Positions 51,362-59,880 of a DNA stretch of 64,000 nt are shown here, one piece after another (position 1 is the stretch's first letter; each line of letters starts with the position of its first letter). A model generated the notes under the pieces. That model was given only the letters and a program-made list of their open reading frames with translations, was not told where the DNA came from and searched no databases. Both the position numbers and the translations under genes were made by a program. The stretch is from Jatrophihabitans sp964252635 (GTDB taxonomy: Bacteria; Actinomycetota; Actinomycetes; Mycobacteriales; Jatrophihabitantaceae): the NCBI RefSeq assembly GCF_964252635.1, contig NZ_CAXUNP010000016.1:25520-89519 (forward strand), written 5' to 3'.

Positions 51362-52228
51362 ATGCTCACCGACCTGCGCGACCGTCTCGGCAAGATCGTG
51401 TTCGAGCGGGTGGCCGGGGCCGACGGGCCGAAACATCGCGACCGTATCCACAACACCCCGGGCGAGCGGTGGTTCGCCGACGACCGCCCGATCCGCACCG
51501 TCCACGCCGACTCGTCGATGTTCGTCGGTGGCCTTCGGGCCCTGCTGCTGCAGTCCCTGCACCCGCTGGCCATGGCCGGTGTCGCCGGGCATTCGGGTTA
51601 CCGCGGCGACCCGTGGGGCCGGCTGCAGCGCACCAGCTACTTCCTGGCCGTCACGACCTTCGGGCTGGCCGAGGACGCGGACGAGGCCGTCGCGCGGGTG
51701 CGGTCCGTGCACGCGCGGGTCCGTGGCAAGGCGCCGGACGGCCGCCCCTACTCCGCCGCGGACCCACACCTGCTGCGCTGGGTGCACGTGGCCGAGGTCG
51801 ACAGCTTCCTCGACACCTACCAGCGCTACGGCACGGCGCCGCTGGACCAAGCCGGGCGCGACGGCTACGTCGCGGACGAGGCGTTCATCGCCCGCAAGCT
51901 CGGGATCGTCGACCCGCCCACCACCGAGGCCGAGCTGCGCGAGCAGCTCGCCGCCTTCCGTCCCGAGCTGGAGGGCAGTGCCGAGGCGCGGGCGACGGCT
52001 CGTTACCTGCTGCTGCGACCGCCGCTGCCGCTGATCGCCCGGCCCCCGTACGCGGTGCTGGGTGCCGCCTCGGTCGCGTCCCTGCCGCGGTGGGCCCGCC
52101 GCCCGCTCGCCCTGCCCCCGCAGCTGCCGATCACCGAGGCCACCGCGGTGCGCGCCGCGGGCAAGGCCGTCGTCGGCATGCTCCGCTGGGTCACGACGCC
52201 GCCGGCCGCCGAGGCCCCGGCGGCCTGA
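51362..52228 (+). CDS. MpaB-like oxygenase (DUF2236)
   Basis: A 288-residue protein of the MpaB/latex-clearing-like (DUF2236) family, putative haem-dependent oxygenases. The family motifs are LLLQSLHPLAMAGVAGHSGYR near residue 60, with the conserved His-Pro, and LRWVHVAEVDSFL near residue 140. The C-terminus has the usual PRWARRPLALPP. ATG 51362 is used though GGAGG is only one base from it, so translation may start differently. Oxygenase activity is inferred. Confidence 0.85.
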   Translation: MLTDLRDRLGKIVFERVAGADGPKHRDRIHNTPGERWFADDRPIRTVHADSSMFVGGLRALLLQSLHPLAMAGVAGHSGYRGDPWGRLQRTSYFLAVTTFGLAEDADEAVARVRSVHARVRGKAPDGRPYSAADPHLLRWVHVAEVDSFLDTYQRYGTAPLDQAGRDGYVADEAFIARKLGIVDPPTTEAELREQLAAFRPELEGSAEARATARYLLLRPPLPLIARPPYAVLGAASVASLPRWARRPLALPPQLPITEATAVRAAGKAVVGMLRWVTTPPAAEAPAA

Positions 52229-52254
52229 GCGTCGGCGACGTTTTCCCCGGTTCG

Positions 52255-52267
52255 TAGAGTCGCAGGT
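52255..52267 (+). promoter_or_regulatory. -10 box of the aldo/keto reductase gene (leaderless)
   Basis: TAGAGT (52255-52260) is followed by seven bases and ATG 52268. No ribosome binding site or strong -35 is present. Confidence 0.5.
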
Positions 52268-53284
52268 ATGGACTTTCGCTACCTCGGCAACTCCGGCCTG
52301 CAGATCTCCGAGATCACCTACGGCAACTGGCTCACCCACGGCTCGCAGGTCGAGAACGACGTGGCCACGCAATGCGTGCGCGCCGCCCTCGACAACGGCA
52401 TCACCAGCTTCGACACCGCCGACGTCTACGCGAACGGTCGCGCGGAGACCGTGCTCGGTGAGGCCCTGAAGGGCGAGCGCCGCGAATCGCTCGAGATCTT
52501 CACCAAGGTCTACTGGCCGGTCGGGCCGGACCCGAAGGGCAAGAACGACACGGGCCTGTCCCGCAAGCACATCCTGGAGGGCATCGACGGTTCGCTGCGC
52601 CGCCTGCAGATGGACCACGTCGACCTCTACCAGGCCCACCGCTACGACAACTTCACCCCGCTCGAAGAGACGATGCAGGCGTTCGCCGACGTCGTCCGCG
52701 CCGGCAAGGCGCTCTACATCGGTGTGAGCGAGTGGACGTCGGAGCAGATCCGTGCCGGCCACGCGCTGGCCGTGGAGCTCGGCGTCTCACTGGTGAGCAG
52801 CCAGCCGCAGTACTCGATGCTGTGGCGCGTGATCGAGAACGACGTCGTCCCGACCTGCGAGGAGCTCGGCCTGGGGCAGATCGTGTGGTCGCCGATCGCG
52901 CAGGGCGTGCTGTCGGGCAAGTACAAGCCGGGCCAGGACGCACCGGCCGGTTCGCGCGCCACCGACACCAAGGGCGGCGCCGACATGATCAAGCGCTGGA
53001 TGAACGACGACGTCCTGACGCGGGTGCAGGACCTCGCGCCGATCGCGGGCGACCTCGGCCTGAACACCGCGCAGCTGGCCGTGGCCTGGGTGCTGCAGAA
53101 CAGCAACGTGTCGGCCGCACTCGTCGGCGCCTCACGTCCCGAGCAGGTCGTCGACAACGTCAAGGCCGCCGGCGTCACCATCCCGGACGACGCGATGGCG
53201 GCGATCGACGCCGCGCTGGGTGACACCGTCACCAGCGACCCGGCGATCGTCGCCCGCTCCACCCCGCAGCGACGCGCGGTCTGA
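52268..53284 (+). CDS. Aldo/keto reductase (Kv-beta-like)
   Basis: A 338-residue (beta/alpha)8 NADPH-dependent reductase. The catalytic tetrad is visible as FDTADVY (Asp and Tyr, residues about 49-55), FTKVYWP (Lys) and YQAHRYD (His). IGVSEWTSEQI and SPIAQGVLSGKY are typical of the AKR6 (potassium channel beta subunit, YghZ-like) group. It reduces aldehydes or ketones; substrate unknown. The LLM flavoprotein gene follows six bases later on the same strand, so they may be co-transcribed. Confidence 0.93.
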   Translation: MDFRYLGNSGLQISEITYGNWLTHGSQVENDVATQCVRAALDNGITSFDTADVYANGRAETVLGEALKGERRESLEIFTKVYWPVGPDPKGKNDTGLSRKHILEGIDGSLRRLQMDHVDLYQAHRYDNFTPLEETMQAFADVVRAGKALYIGVSEWTSEQIRAGHALAVELGVSLVSSQPQYSMLWRVIENDVVPTCEELGLGQIVWSPIAQGVLSGKYKPGQDAPAGSRATDTKGGADMIKRWMNDDVLTRVQDLAPIAGDLGLNTAQLAVAWVLQNSNVSAALVGASRPEQVVDNVKAAGVTIPDDAMAAIDAALGDTVTSDPAIVARSTPQRRAV

Positions 53285-53290
53285 GGGCCC

Positions 53291-54319
53291 GTGCACGTCG
53301 GCGTCGACAGCTTCGTCTCGGCCGTCACCGACCCGTCGACCGAGCGGGTCGTCGGCCCGGCCGAGCGGGTCGAGCACCTGCTCGAGGAGATCGCCCTGGC
53401 CGATACGTCGGGGCTGTACTCCTTCGGCATCGGTGAGCACCACCGCGAGGAGTACTACGACTCGGCGCCTCCGGTGCTGCTCGCCGCCGCGGCCGCCCGC
53501 ACGTCGCGGATCCGGCTGGGCAGCGCGGTCGCCGTGCTCAGCGCGGCCGACCCGGTACGCGTCTTCCAGCAGTTCGCAACGCTCGACCTCGTCTCGAAGG
53601 GACGGATCGACCTCGTCGTCGGGCGCGGCTCGTTCACCGAGGCGTTCCCCCTGTTCGGGCTGGACCTGGCCGACTACGACTCGCTGTTCGCCGAGAAGCT
53701 CGACCTGCTGCTGCGCATCCGGGACTCCACCCACGTCACCTGGTCGGGTCGGCACCGCCCGCCGCTCACCGGCCAGGGCGTGTACCCGCGTCCGGTGCAG
53801 GACCCGCTGCCGATCTGGGTCGGCGTCGGCGGCACCCCCGAGTCGTTCGTGCGCGCCGGTCTGCTCGGCCTGCCGCTCATGGTCGCCATCATCGGCGGCG
53901 AGCCGCGCCGGTTCGCGCCGCTCGTCGACCTGTACCGCCGCGCCGGTGCCGAGGCCGGGCATCCGCCCGAGGCCCTGCAGGTGGGTCTGCACGTGTTCGG
54001 CTACGTCGGCGAGAGCGTGCAGTCGGCGGCGGACATCATCTACCCGGGCTGGCACCAGATGTTCACGGCCGTGTCCCGCGAGCGCGGTTTCCCGACGCCG
54101 ACCCGTGCGCAGTTCGACGCGACGAGCGGTCCGGACGGCGCGTTCTTCCTCGGGGACCCGGACACGATCGCGGCCAAGTTGCGCCGCGTCGCCGGCCAGC
54201 TCGGCGGGGTGGATCGACTGTCGCTGCAGATGACCAACCCGCGGCTCGCGCACGCCGACCTGCTGCGCGGGATCGAGCTGCTCGGCACCGAGGTCGCGCC
54301 TCAGGTCGCCGACGTCTGA
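53291..54319 (+). CDS. LLM-class flavin-dependent oxidoreductase
   Basis: A 342-residue TIM-barrel protein of the bacterial luciferase-like monooxygenase family. Features are FGIGEHHREEYYDSAPPVLLAAAAARTSRIRLGSAV (residues about 45-80), LDLVSKGRIDLVVGRGS and PIWVGVGGTPESFVRAG. It uses reduced FMN or F420; the substrate is unknown. GTG 53291 starts six bases after the aldo/keto reductase stop. It converges on eutC with eight bases between the stops. Confidence 0.9.
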   Translation: MHVGVDSFVSAVTDPSTERVVGPAERVEHLLEEIALADTSGLYSFGIGEHHREEYYDSAPPVLLAAAAARTSRIRLGSAVAVLSAADPVRVFQQFATLDLVSKGRIDLVVGRGSFTEAFPLFGLDLADYDSLFAEKLDLLLRIRDSTHVTWSGRHRPPLTGQGVYPRPVQDPLPIWVGVGGTPESFVRAGLLGLPLMVAIIGGEPRRFAPLVDLYRRAGAEAGHPPEALQVGLHVFGYVGESVQSAADIIYPGWHQMFTAVSRERGFPTPTRAQFDATSGPDGAFFLGDPDTIAAKLRRVAGQLGGVDRLSLQMTNPRLAHADLLRGIELLGTEVAPQVADV

Positions 54320-54327
54320 GCCGTCCG

Positions 54328-55077
54328 TCAGGGGACGTCCAGTACCCGGGCGTCCGCCTGGCCGACGGCGCCCGAGCGGTCCTTGACGCGCACGCCGGAC
54401 TCGCCCAGCGCGAACGACGCACTCAGCAGTCCGGCGACGACCCGGGCCGCGTCGGCGTACCGCAGCCCGTCCGGCTGATGGATGTTCGAGACGCAGTTGC
54501 GCTCGGCGTCGTGCCGCCCCGGGCGCGGTGCGTACGTGAGGTACACGCCCAGGCTGTCGTTCACCGACAGTCCCGGGCGCTCGCCGATCAGCACCAGGAC
54601 GGCGCGCACCCCCAGGGCCGCACCGATGTGGTCACCCAGCGCGACCCGAGCCTGGGTCGCGATCACGGGAACGGCGACGCTGATCGAGATGACGCCGAGC
54701 AGCGCCTCGAGAAACGGCACCGCGTGCGCCTCGACGGCACGCGCCGACAGCCCGTCGGCCAGCACGACAGCCAGGTCGTCGCCGTGCGCCGGCAGGTCGA
54801 GCGCCTGGGCCGGCTCGCGACCGAGATCGGGACGCCGCAGGTACTCGGTGCGGTCGCCGGCCCGGCTGGTGACGACGACCGGGTCGCCCAGCCACAACGC
54901 GGTGAGCCGGCCGGTCAGGGCCGTGACGTCGAGCTCGTCGTGGACGGCGTCGCGCGCTGCGGCATGCGCGGCCCGGAACTCGAGCTCCGCCTTGGTCGGC
55001 AGTCCGTTGCCGACCCTCCCGAGGCCGATGCGTGACCGGGTGCTCGACCGCAGCGCGTCCCAGAACTGTTCGGTCAT
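54328..55077 (-). CDS. eutC: Ethanolamine ammonia-lyase small subunit
   Basis: A 249-residue EutC, shorter than the 295 residues in E. coli but normal for actinobacteria. Features are SRIGLGRVGNGLPTKAELEF near the start, VVLADGLSARAVEAHA, and LIGERPGLSVNDSLGVYLTYAPRPGRHDAERNCVSNIH near residue 180. With EutB it forms the adenosylcobalamin enzyme that converts ethanolamine to acetaldehyde and ammonia. ATG 55077 gives the normal N-terminus; ATG 55149 would add 24 residues encoded by repetitive spacer. Confidence 0.95.
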   Translation of the reverse strand: MTEQFWDALRSSTRSRIGLGRVGNGLPTKAELEFRAAHAAARDAVHDELDVTALTGRLTALWLGDPVVVTSRAGDRTEYLRRPDLGREPAQALDLPAHGDDLAVVLADGLSARAVEAHAVPFLEALLGVISISVAVPVIATQARVALGDHIGAALGVRAVLVLIGERPGLSVNDSLGVYLTYAPRPGRHDAERNCVSNIHQPDGLRYADAARVVAGLLSASFALGESGVRVKDRSGAVGQADARVLDVP

Positions 55078-55099
55078 GAGCGAACTCCGCGCGGAGCGG

Positions 55100-55187
55100 A
55101 GCGGAGGCCGGTCATGCGCGAGCTCCGCGAGCACATGGCCATCGAGCATGGCCTCTGGCGGCCGCAGCGAAGCGGAGGCCGGTCATG
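55100..55187. repeat. 17-bp direct repeats in the eutB-eutC spacer
   Basis: AGCGGAGGCCGGTCATG occurs at 55100-55116 and 55171-55187. The second copy contains the eutB stop codon (TGA 55183-55185 on the minus strand). The spacer also has GCGAGCTCCGCGAG-type palindromic sequence. The pattern resembles short intergenic repetitive elements; no function is evident. Confidence 0.75.
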
Positions 55188-56583
55188 TGGTGATGGCCAG
55201 CAGCGGTGAGCCCTGGACAGACAGCAATGTGCCTGCGTCGTCCATCATCCCGAGGTGCTGCAGCCAGGCCTCGAACTCGGGAGCCGGACGCAGGCCGAGG
55301 GTGGCGCGCACGTACAGCGCGTCGTGGTAGCTCGTACTCTGGTAGCCCAGCATGATGTCGTCCGCGCCGGGTACCGCGATGACGTACGTGCACCCCGCGG
55401 CGCCGAGCAGAGTCAGCAGGGTGTCGGTGTCGTCCTGGTCGGCCTCGGCGTGGTTGGTGTAGCAGACGTCGACCCCCATCGGGACGCCGAGCACCTTGCC
55501 GCAGAAGTGGTCCTCCAACCCCGCGCGGATGATCTGCTTGCCGTCGTAGAGGTACTCCGGCCCGATGAACCCGACCACCGTGTTCACGATCAGCGGCTGC
55601 AGGTGGCGGGCGAGACCGTAGGCCCGCGCCTCGAGGGTCTGCTGGTCCACCGGCCGCCCGCCGGTGCCCAGGTGCGCGCCCGCCGACAGCGCCGAGCCCT
55701 GGCCCGTCTCGAAGTACATGACGTTGTCGCCGACGGTGCCGCGGTGCAGGTCGAGCGCGGCGGCACGGCCCTGCTCGAGCAGGGCGATGTCGACGCCGAA
55801 CGAGGTGTTGGTGCCCTGGGTGCCGCCGATGGACTGGAAGACCAGGTCGACGGGTGCCCCCTGCTCGATGAGTTCGAGCGTCGTCGTGAGGTGCGCCAGC
55901 ACGGACGTCTGGGTCGGGATGTCGTACCGGGACCGGATGTCGTCGAGCAGGTGCAGCAGGTCGCGGGTGACGCCGGGCGAATCGGTGGCGGGGTTGATGC
56001 CCAGCACCGCGTCGCCACACCCGAGCAGCAGCCCGTCGAGCGTCGCCGCGGCAACCCCGCGCGGGTCGTCGGTGGGGTGGTTGGGCTGCAGGCGGGTGGC
56101 GAGCCGACCGGGCAGGCCCAGGGTGTCGCGGAAGGCCGTGACCACCGAGCAGGACCGGGCGACGGCGATGAGGTCCTGGTTGCGCATCAGTTTGCTGACC
56201 GCGGCCACCATCTCGGGCATCAGTCCCGGGGCCAGCGCCGACAGCGTCGCGGACGCCGTCGGCGTGGCCGCCACCTCGAGCAGGTGGTCGCGCAGCCCGC
56301 CGACGGTCAGGTGCGACACCGCACCGAAGGCGTCCCGGTCGAGGGTGTCGACGATGAGCCGGGTGACCTCGTCACTGTCGTAGGGAACGACCAGGTCCTC
56401 GAGGAAGGTCGACAGCGGCACGTCGGCCAGCGCCCATTGCGCCGCGGCGCGCTCGCCCGCGGACTCGGCCGCGCCTCCGGCCAGTTCGTCGCCCGAACGA
56501 GCCGGCGAGGCCTTCGCCAGCAGGTCGGTGAGTCCGTCGAAGGCGTAGGACCGGCCGCCGAGCTGCTGACGGTAGGTGGTCAT
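55183..56583 (-). CDS. eutB: Ethanolamine ammonia-lyase large subunit
   Basis: A 466-residue TIM-barrel EutB, the catalytic subunit that binds ethanolamine and adenosylcobalamin. Features are LLLGCGDAVLGINPATDS, VFQSIGGTQGTNTSFGVDIALL, MYFETGQGSALSAGAHLG and PEYLYDGKQIIRAGLEDHFCGKVLGVPMGVDVCYTNH in shorter pieces along residues 190-410. ATG 56583 overlaps the permease stop by four bases and GAAGG lies just upstream. The operon runs permease, eutB, eutC. There are no eut microcompartment shell genes nearby, so acetaldehyde must be handled by free enzymes. Confidence 0.96.
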   Translation of the reverse strand: MTTYRQQLGGRSYAFDGLTDLLAKASPARSGDELAGGAAESAGERAAAQWALADVPLSTFLEDLVVPYDSDEVTRLIVDTLDRDAFGAVSHLTVGGLRDHLLEVAATPTASATLSALAPGLMPEMVAAVSKLMRNQDLIAVARSCSVVTAFRDTLGLPGRLATRLQPNHPTDDPRGVAAATLDGLLLGCGDAVLGINPATDSPGVTRDLLHLLDDIRSRYDIPTQTSVLAHLTTTLELIEQGAPVDLVFQSIGGTQGTNTSFGVDIALLEQGRAAALDLHRGTVGDNVMYFETGQGSALSAGAHLGTGGRPVDQQTLEARAYGLARHLQPLIVNTVVGFIGPEYLYDGKQIIRAGLEDHFCGKVLGVPMGVDVCYTNHAEADQDDTDTLLTLLGAAGCTYVIAVPGADDIMLGYQSTSYHDALYVRATLGLRPAPEFEAWLQHLGMMDDAGTLLSVQGSPLLAITT

Positions 56584-58157
56584 ACCTTCGCAGTGTCCAC
56601 CACGGGTGGTGTCTCCAGCGTGCTCTTCGGCCCGGTGAACCACTTCTTCACCGACACCTGCCAGGCGATCTCCAGGACGATCAGCAGCCCGAACACCACC
56701 AGCGGCGTGTAGTTCACGAACTTCCACGCGAACCCGTCGTACCACGGCGCACCGCCGGTGGAGGTCGGGAACATGGCCACGACCGAGGTCACCACGATCT
56801 CGATCACGGCGAGCGGCGCCATCCAGCGGTACTTCCGCCCCAGCGTCCAGCGGCCGACCGTGAACGCCGTCCCAGCCTTCCACCGGTAGAAGATGGGGAT
56901 CGCGAACGCGAGGTAGAGCCCGACGACGCCGATCGAGACGACGGCGAAGAAGGCCACGGGCACCGGGGCACCGTTGATGTCGACCTTCACCAGCGCCGGC
57001 AGCGTCAGGACGATCGCGATGACGGCCGAGGTGATGACGCCGACGACCGGCACCCGATTCGCGTTGAGCTTCGAGAGGTAGCGTGCGCCGGGCACGGCAC
57101 GGTCACGGCTGAAGGCGAACATCATCCGTGACGTCGACGTCATACAGGCGACCGTGCAGAAGAACTGACCGGCGGTGGAGATGATGAGCACGACTGCGGC
57201 CCACCGGCTCGACATCGCCTGCTCGAAGATCGCGATGGACGAGCCGCCGGCCTTGGTCACCCCACCTTCGTCCTGCACCGCGAACAGGAACGCCAGCAGC
57301 AGCACCCACCCGCCGAGCGCGGAATAGAGGATCGACTGCCAGATGCCCTTCGCGGCCGAGTTGGCGGCGGACCTGGTCTCCTCCGACAGGTGGGCCGACG
57401 CGTCGTAGCCGGTGATCGTGTACTGCGTCAGGATCGCCGAGAGCGGCAGCACCAGCAGGATGAACCCGGCCCCGCTCGTGTGCCCACCGAAGAAACCGGT
57501 GTTGTTGACGGTGTGGGTGAAGACCGAGCTGACGCTGGCGTGCTTGGACGGCACCGCGAACAGGATGACGATCACGGCCACCGCGCCGGCGACGTGCCAC
57601 CACACCGAGATGTTGTTGAGCACGGCGAGCAGGTGCGAGGAGAAGATGTTGATCACTGCGGCGAGCACCAGGATGACGACGAACTCGACGAACACCCGGT
57701 TGAGCGAGTAGTCCTTCGCCCAGGAGTCGCTGTACAGGCCCACGACCGTGTCGAAGAACGTCGCGCAGCCGTAGGCCACCGACGCGTCGATGGCCAGCAG
57801 ACCGATGAGGTTCAGCCAGCCGGTGTAGTACCCGGCCTTGGGGCCCCCGAGCTTCGACGCCCACCAGTAGATGCCGCCCGAGGTCGGCATGGCCGACACG
57901 AGCTCGGACATGCACAGGCCGATGACGAGGATCAACGCCGCCACGATCGGCCAGCCCCAGGCGATCGCGGCCGGACCACCGCCGTTCCAGCCGAGCCCGA
58001 AGCTGGTGAAGCAGCCGGCCAGGATCGAGATGATCGAGAACGAGATCGCGAAGTTGGAGAACCCCGACCAGGACCGGCTCAGCTCCTGCTTGTAGCCGAG
58101 CGCGGCGAGTTCGGCCTCGTCGTCGTCGACGGGCGGTGGTGCGGCAGTGGTCGACAC
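56580..58157 (-). CDS. APC-family permease, probably for ethanolamine
   Basis: A 525-residue amino-acid/polyamine/organocation permease with about 12 helices. Features are NFAISFSIISILAGCFTSFG near residue 40, GGIYWWASKLGGPKAGYYTGWLN and TGYDASAHLSEETRSA, as in GABA- and ethanolamine-type permeases. GTG 58157 is chosen because GGAG lies eight bases upstream; GTG 58196 would add 13 residues. It is translationally coupled to eutB by a four-base overlap, so ethanolamine uptake is the likely function. Confidence 0.9.
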   Translation of the reverse strand: MSTTAAPPPVDDDEAELAALGYKQELSRSWSGFSNFAISFSIISILAGCFTSFGLGWNGGGPAAIAWGWPIVAALILVIGLCMSELVSAMPTSGGIYWWASKLGGPKAGYYTGWLNLIGLLAIDASVAYGCATFFDTVVGLYSDSWAKDYSLNRVFVEFVVILVLAAVINIFSSHLLAVLNNISVWWHVAGAVAVIVILFAVPSKHASVSSVFTHTVNNTGFFGGHTSGAGFILLVLPLSAILTQYTITGYDASAHLSEETRSAANSAAKGIWQSILYSALGGWVLLLAFLFAVQDEGGVTKAGGSSIAIFEQAMSSRWAAVVLIISTAGQFFCTVACMTSTSRMMFAFSRDRAVPGARYLSKLNANRVPVVGVITSAVIAIVLTLPALVKVDINGAPVPVAFFAVVSIGVVGLYLAFAIPIFYRWKAGTAFTVGRWTLGRKYRWMAPLAVIEIVVTSVVAMFPTSTGGAPWYDGFAWKFVNYTPLVVFGLLIVLEIAWQVSVKKWFTGPKSTLETPPVVDTAKV

Positions 58158-58269
58158 GGGGCGCGCTCCGAGGGTGAGGTCGGCTGGAGACCTCACTATC
58201 GAGGAACGTCTTTACGCGGGCAATGGCCGCTCGGTTGCAGTCGTGTTTCGGGCGGTGGCGCCCCGCCCG

Positions 58270-59721
58270 TCAGCCGAGGTGGCGCCCGGCCACGCGGCGG
58301 CGGCGGCCGACCCAGACGAGCAGGCCGCCCAGGACGACGGCCCATACCGCGATCCCGAGCTGGACGTCGAGGGCGCGGCTGCCGGTGTTCGCCAACGGTG
58401 CCGCCGACGACGAGGTGGTCGACGCCGCGACGGCGGTGATGTGCGTCTGCACGACCGAGGAGCAGTCGTCCGCCGCCGTCGTGGTCGACGCGGCCTGCGG
58501 CGCCCGGACGACCGGGGTCACGCTGGCCGAGCCGCCCTCGTCGTCGCCGCCTCCGCTGAAGTCGCAGCTGTCGTCGGTGTCGGAGAACGCACCGAACGTC
58601 AGGCTGTCCTCGCCCGCGGAGCGCGCCTTCAACTTGATCGTCACCCGCGACGTCGCACCGGCGGCCAGTGTGCCGACCGGCCAGAACTTCACCGACGGCA
58701 GCGACTTCTTCTTCGACGACGCTGCGGACCGCGACACGGCGTGCCGTTGCAACAGGGTCGTCACCTTCGACACGTGCCGCCCGAACACCACGGACGATCC
58801 GCCACCCACGTCACCGCCGGTCGGGTCACCCGTCAGGTCCGAACCGTTGGTGATCTCGAAGTGGGTGTCCGTGATGTCGTTGTTGTTGGCCGCGAGCGCG
58901 ATGGCCGCGGTGTCCGGCGCGGCACCGGAGCCGGCGTTGTGGACGGAGCCGACCATCGTGGCGGTACGGCCGACGACGGCGCTGAGCGTGGCCGGGGTCA
59001 GGCTGACGACGAGATGGCTGGGCGCGAGCACGGTGATGGACGCTTCGACGGAGGTGTCCTCGGCCGGGAGCTGCGCATCGGGGTGCAGGGTGACACCGAA
59101 GCGCAGCGTGGTGCCGGTGCGCGCGTCGTCGGCGACCTCGAGGTCGATGCCGATGAGGATGTTGTCGCCGGCGGCGAGGTCACCCACCTTGCAGGTGATG
59201 CCCGCGGACGCGGCCATGCAGTCCAGGTCGGTGAAGTCCGCGTCGTCGCCACTCGTGTACCAGTCGTCGATGCGGTAGACCGGGTCGTCCTCGTCGGACT
59301 CGAGCTGGAGACCCGCGGGCAGGGTGATGGTGACCGTGGCGCCGCTGACCGGGGTGACGCCCTGGTTGACGACCTGCGCGTCGAACTCCACGTCGTCGCC
59401 CGGGGTCAGGGATGCCGGGCGGTCCTCGCCCGAGCCCTTGGGCAGGCAGACGACCGGGTACTTCTTGTCGGTGTCGGTCGTGCACGGCGGCGCGGTCGGC
59501 GCCGGCCCCGGAGGAGCCACGGCGTTCGGCTTGCGGGTCACCGTGCCGCTCCTCGACGCCGTCGTGGGCGACGAGTGGGACCTGCTCGACGAGCTGTGCG
59601 GCGTGGTCGGCGCCGGGGCGGCGGCGGCCGCACCCGCCTGCGTGCAGAACACCCCGGCCGTGGCGACGGCGACAGTGAGCACGACGAGGCGCGCGCGAGT
59701 GAGGACGGGGAAGGTGCCCAC
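58270..59721 (-). CDS. LAxTG-anchored surface protein
   Basis: A 483-residue exported protein. An N-terminal signal peptide (RLVVLTVAVATAGVFC) precedes a low-complexity Ser/Thr/Pro region and two or three DUF11/CARDB-like beta-sandwich domains (SLTPGDDVEFDAQVVNQG, TVTITLPAGLQL, VVGRTATMVGSVHNAGSGAAP). The C-terminus is a sorting signal: LANTG near residue 441, a hydrophobic helix and RRRRVAGRHLG. LAxTG is the substrate form for class E sortases of high-GC actinobacteria. No sortase gene is in the window. Start GTG 59721. Confidence 0.88.
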   Translation of the reverse strand: MGTFPVLTRARLVVLTVAVATAGVFCTQAGAAAAAPAPTTPHSSSSRSHSSPTTASRSGTVTRKPNAVAPPGPAPTAPPCTTDTDKKYPVVCLPKGSGEDRPASLTPGDDVEFDAQVVNQGVTPVSGATVTITLPAGLQLESDEDDPVYRIDDWYTSGDDADFTDLDCMAASAGITCKVGDLAAGDNILIGIDLEVADDARTGTTLRFGVTLHPDAQLPAEDTSVEASITVLAPSHLVVSLTPATLSAVVGRTATMVGSVHNAGSGAAPDTAAIALAANNNDITDTHFEITNGSDLTGDPTGGDVGGGSSVVFGRHVSKVTTLLQRHAVSRSAASSKKKSLPSVKFWPVGTLAAGATSRVTIKLKARSAGEDSLTFGAFSDTDDSCDFSGGGDDEGGSASVTPVVRAPQAASTTTAADDCSSVVQTHITAVAASTTSSSAAPLANTGSRALDVQLGIAVWAVVLGGLLVWVGRRRRVAGRHLG

Positions 59722-59880
59722 GGCGGTGTCCGATCGTCAGGCCGCGGCAGGCTGATCACGGCGCGGTCGGCTGATCATAGGGTTCGACTGTGAATCGTCA
59801 ACAGCGGCCCGGCCCCGGCGGGTCGGGCCGTCCCGGCCGTAGGAGATGCTGAGCCGTCCCGTGGAGAAGGAGCCTGCCGC

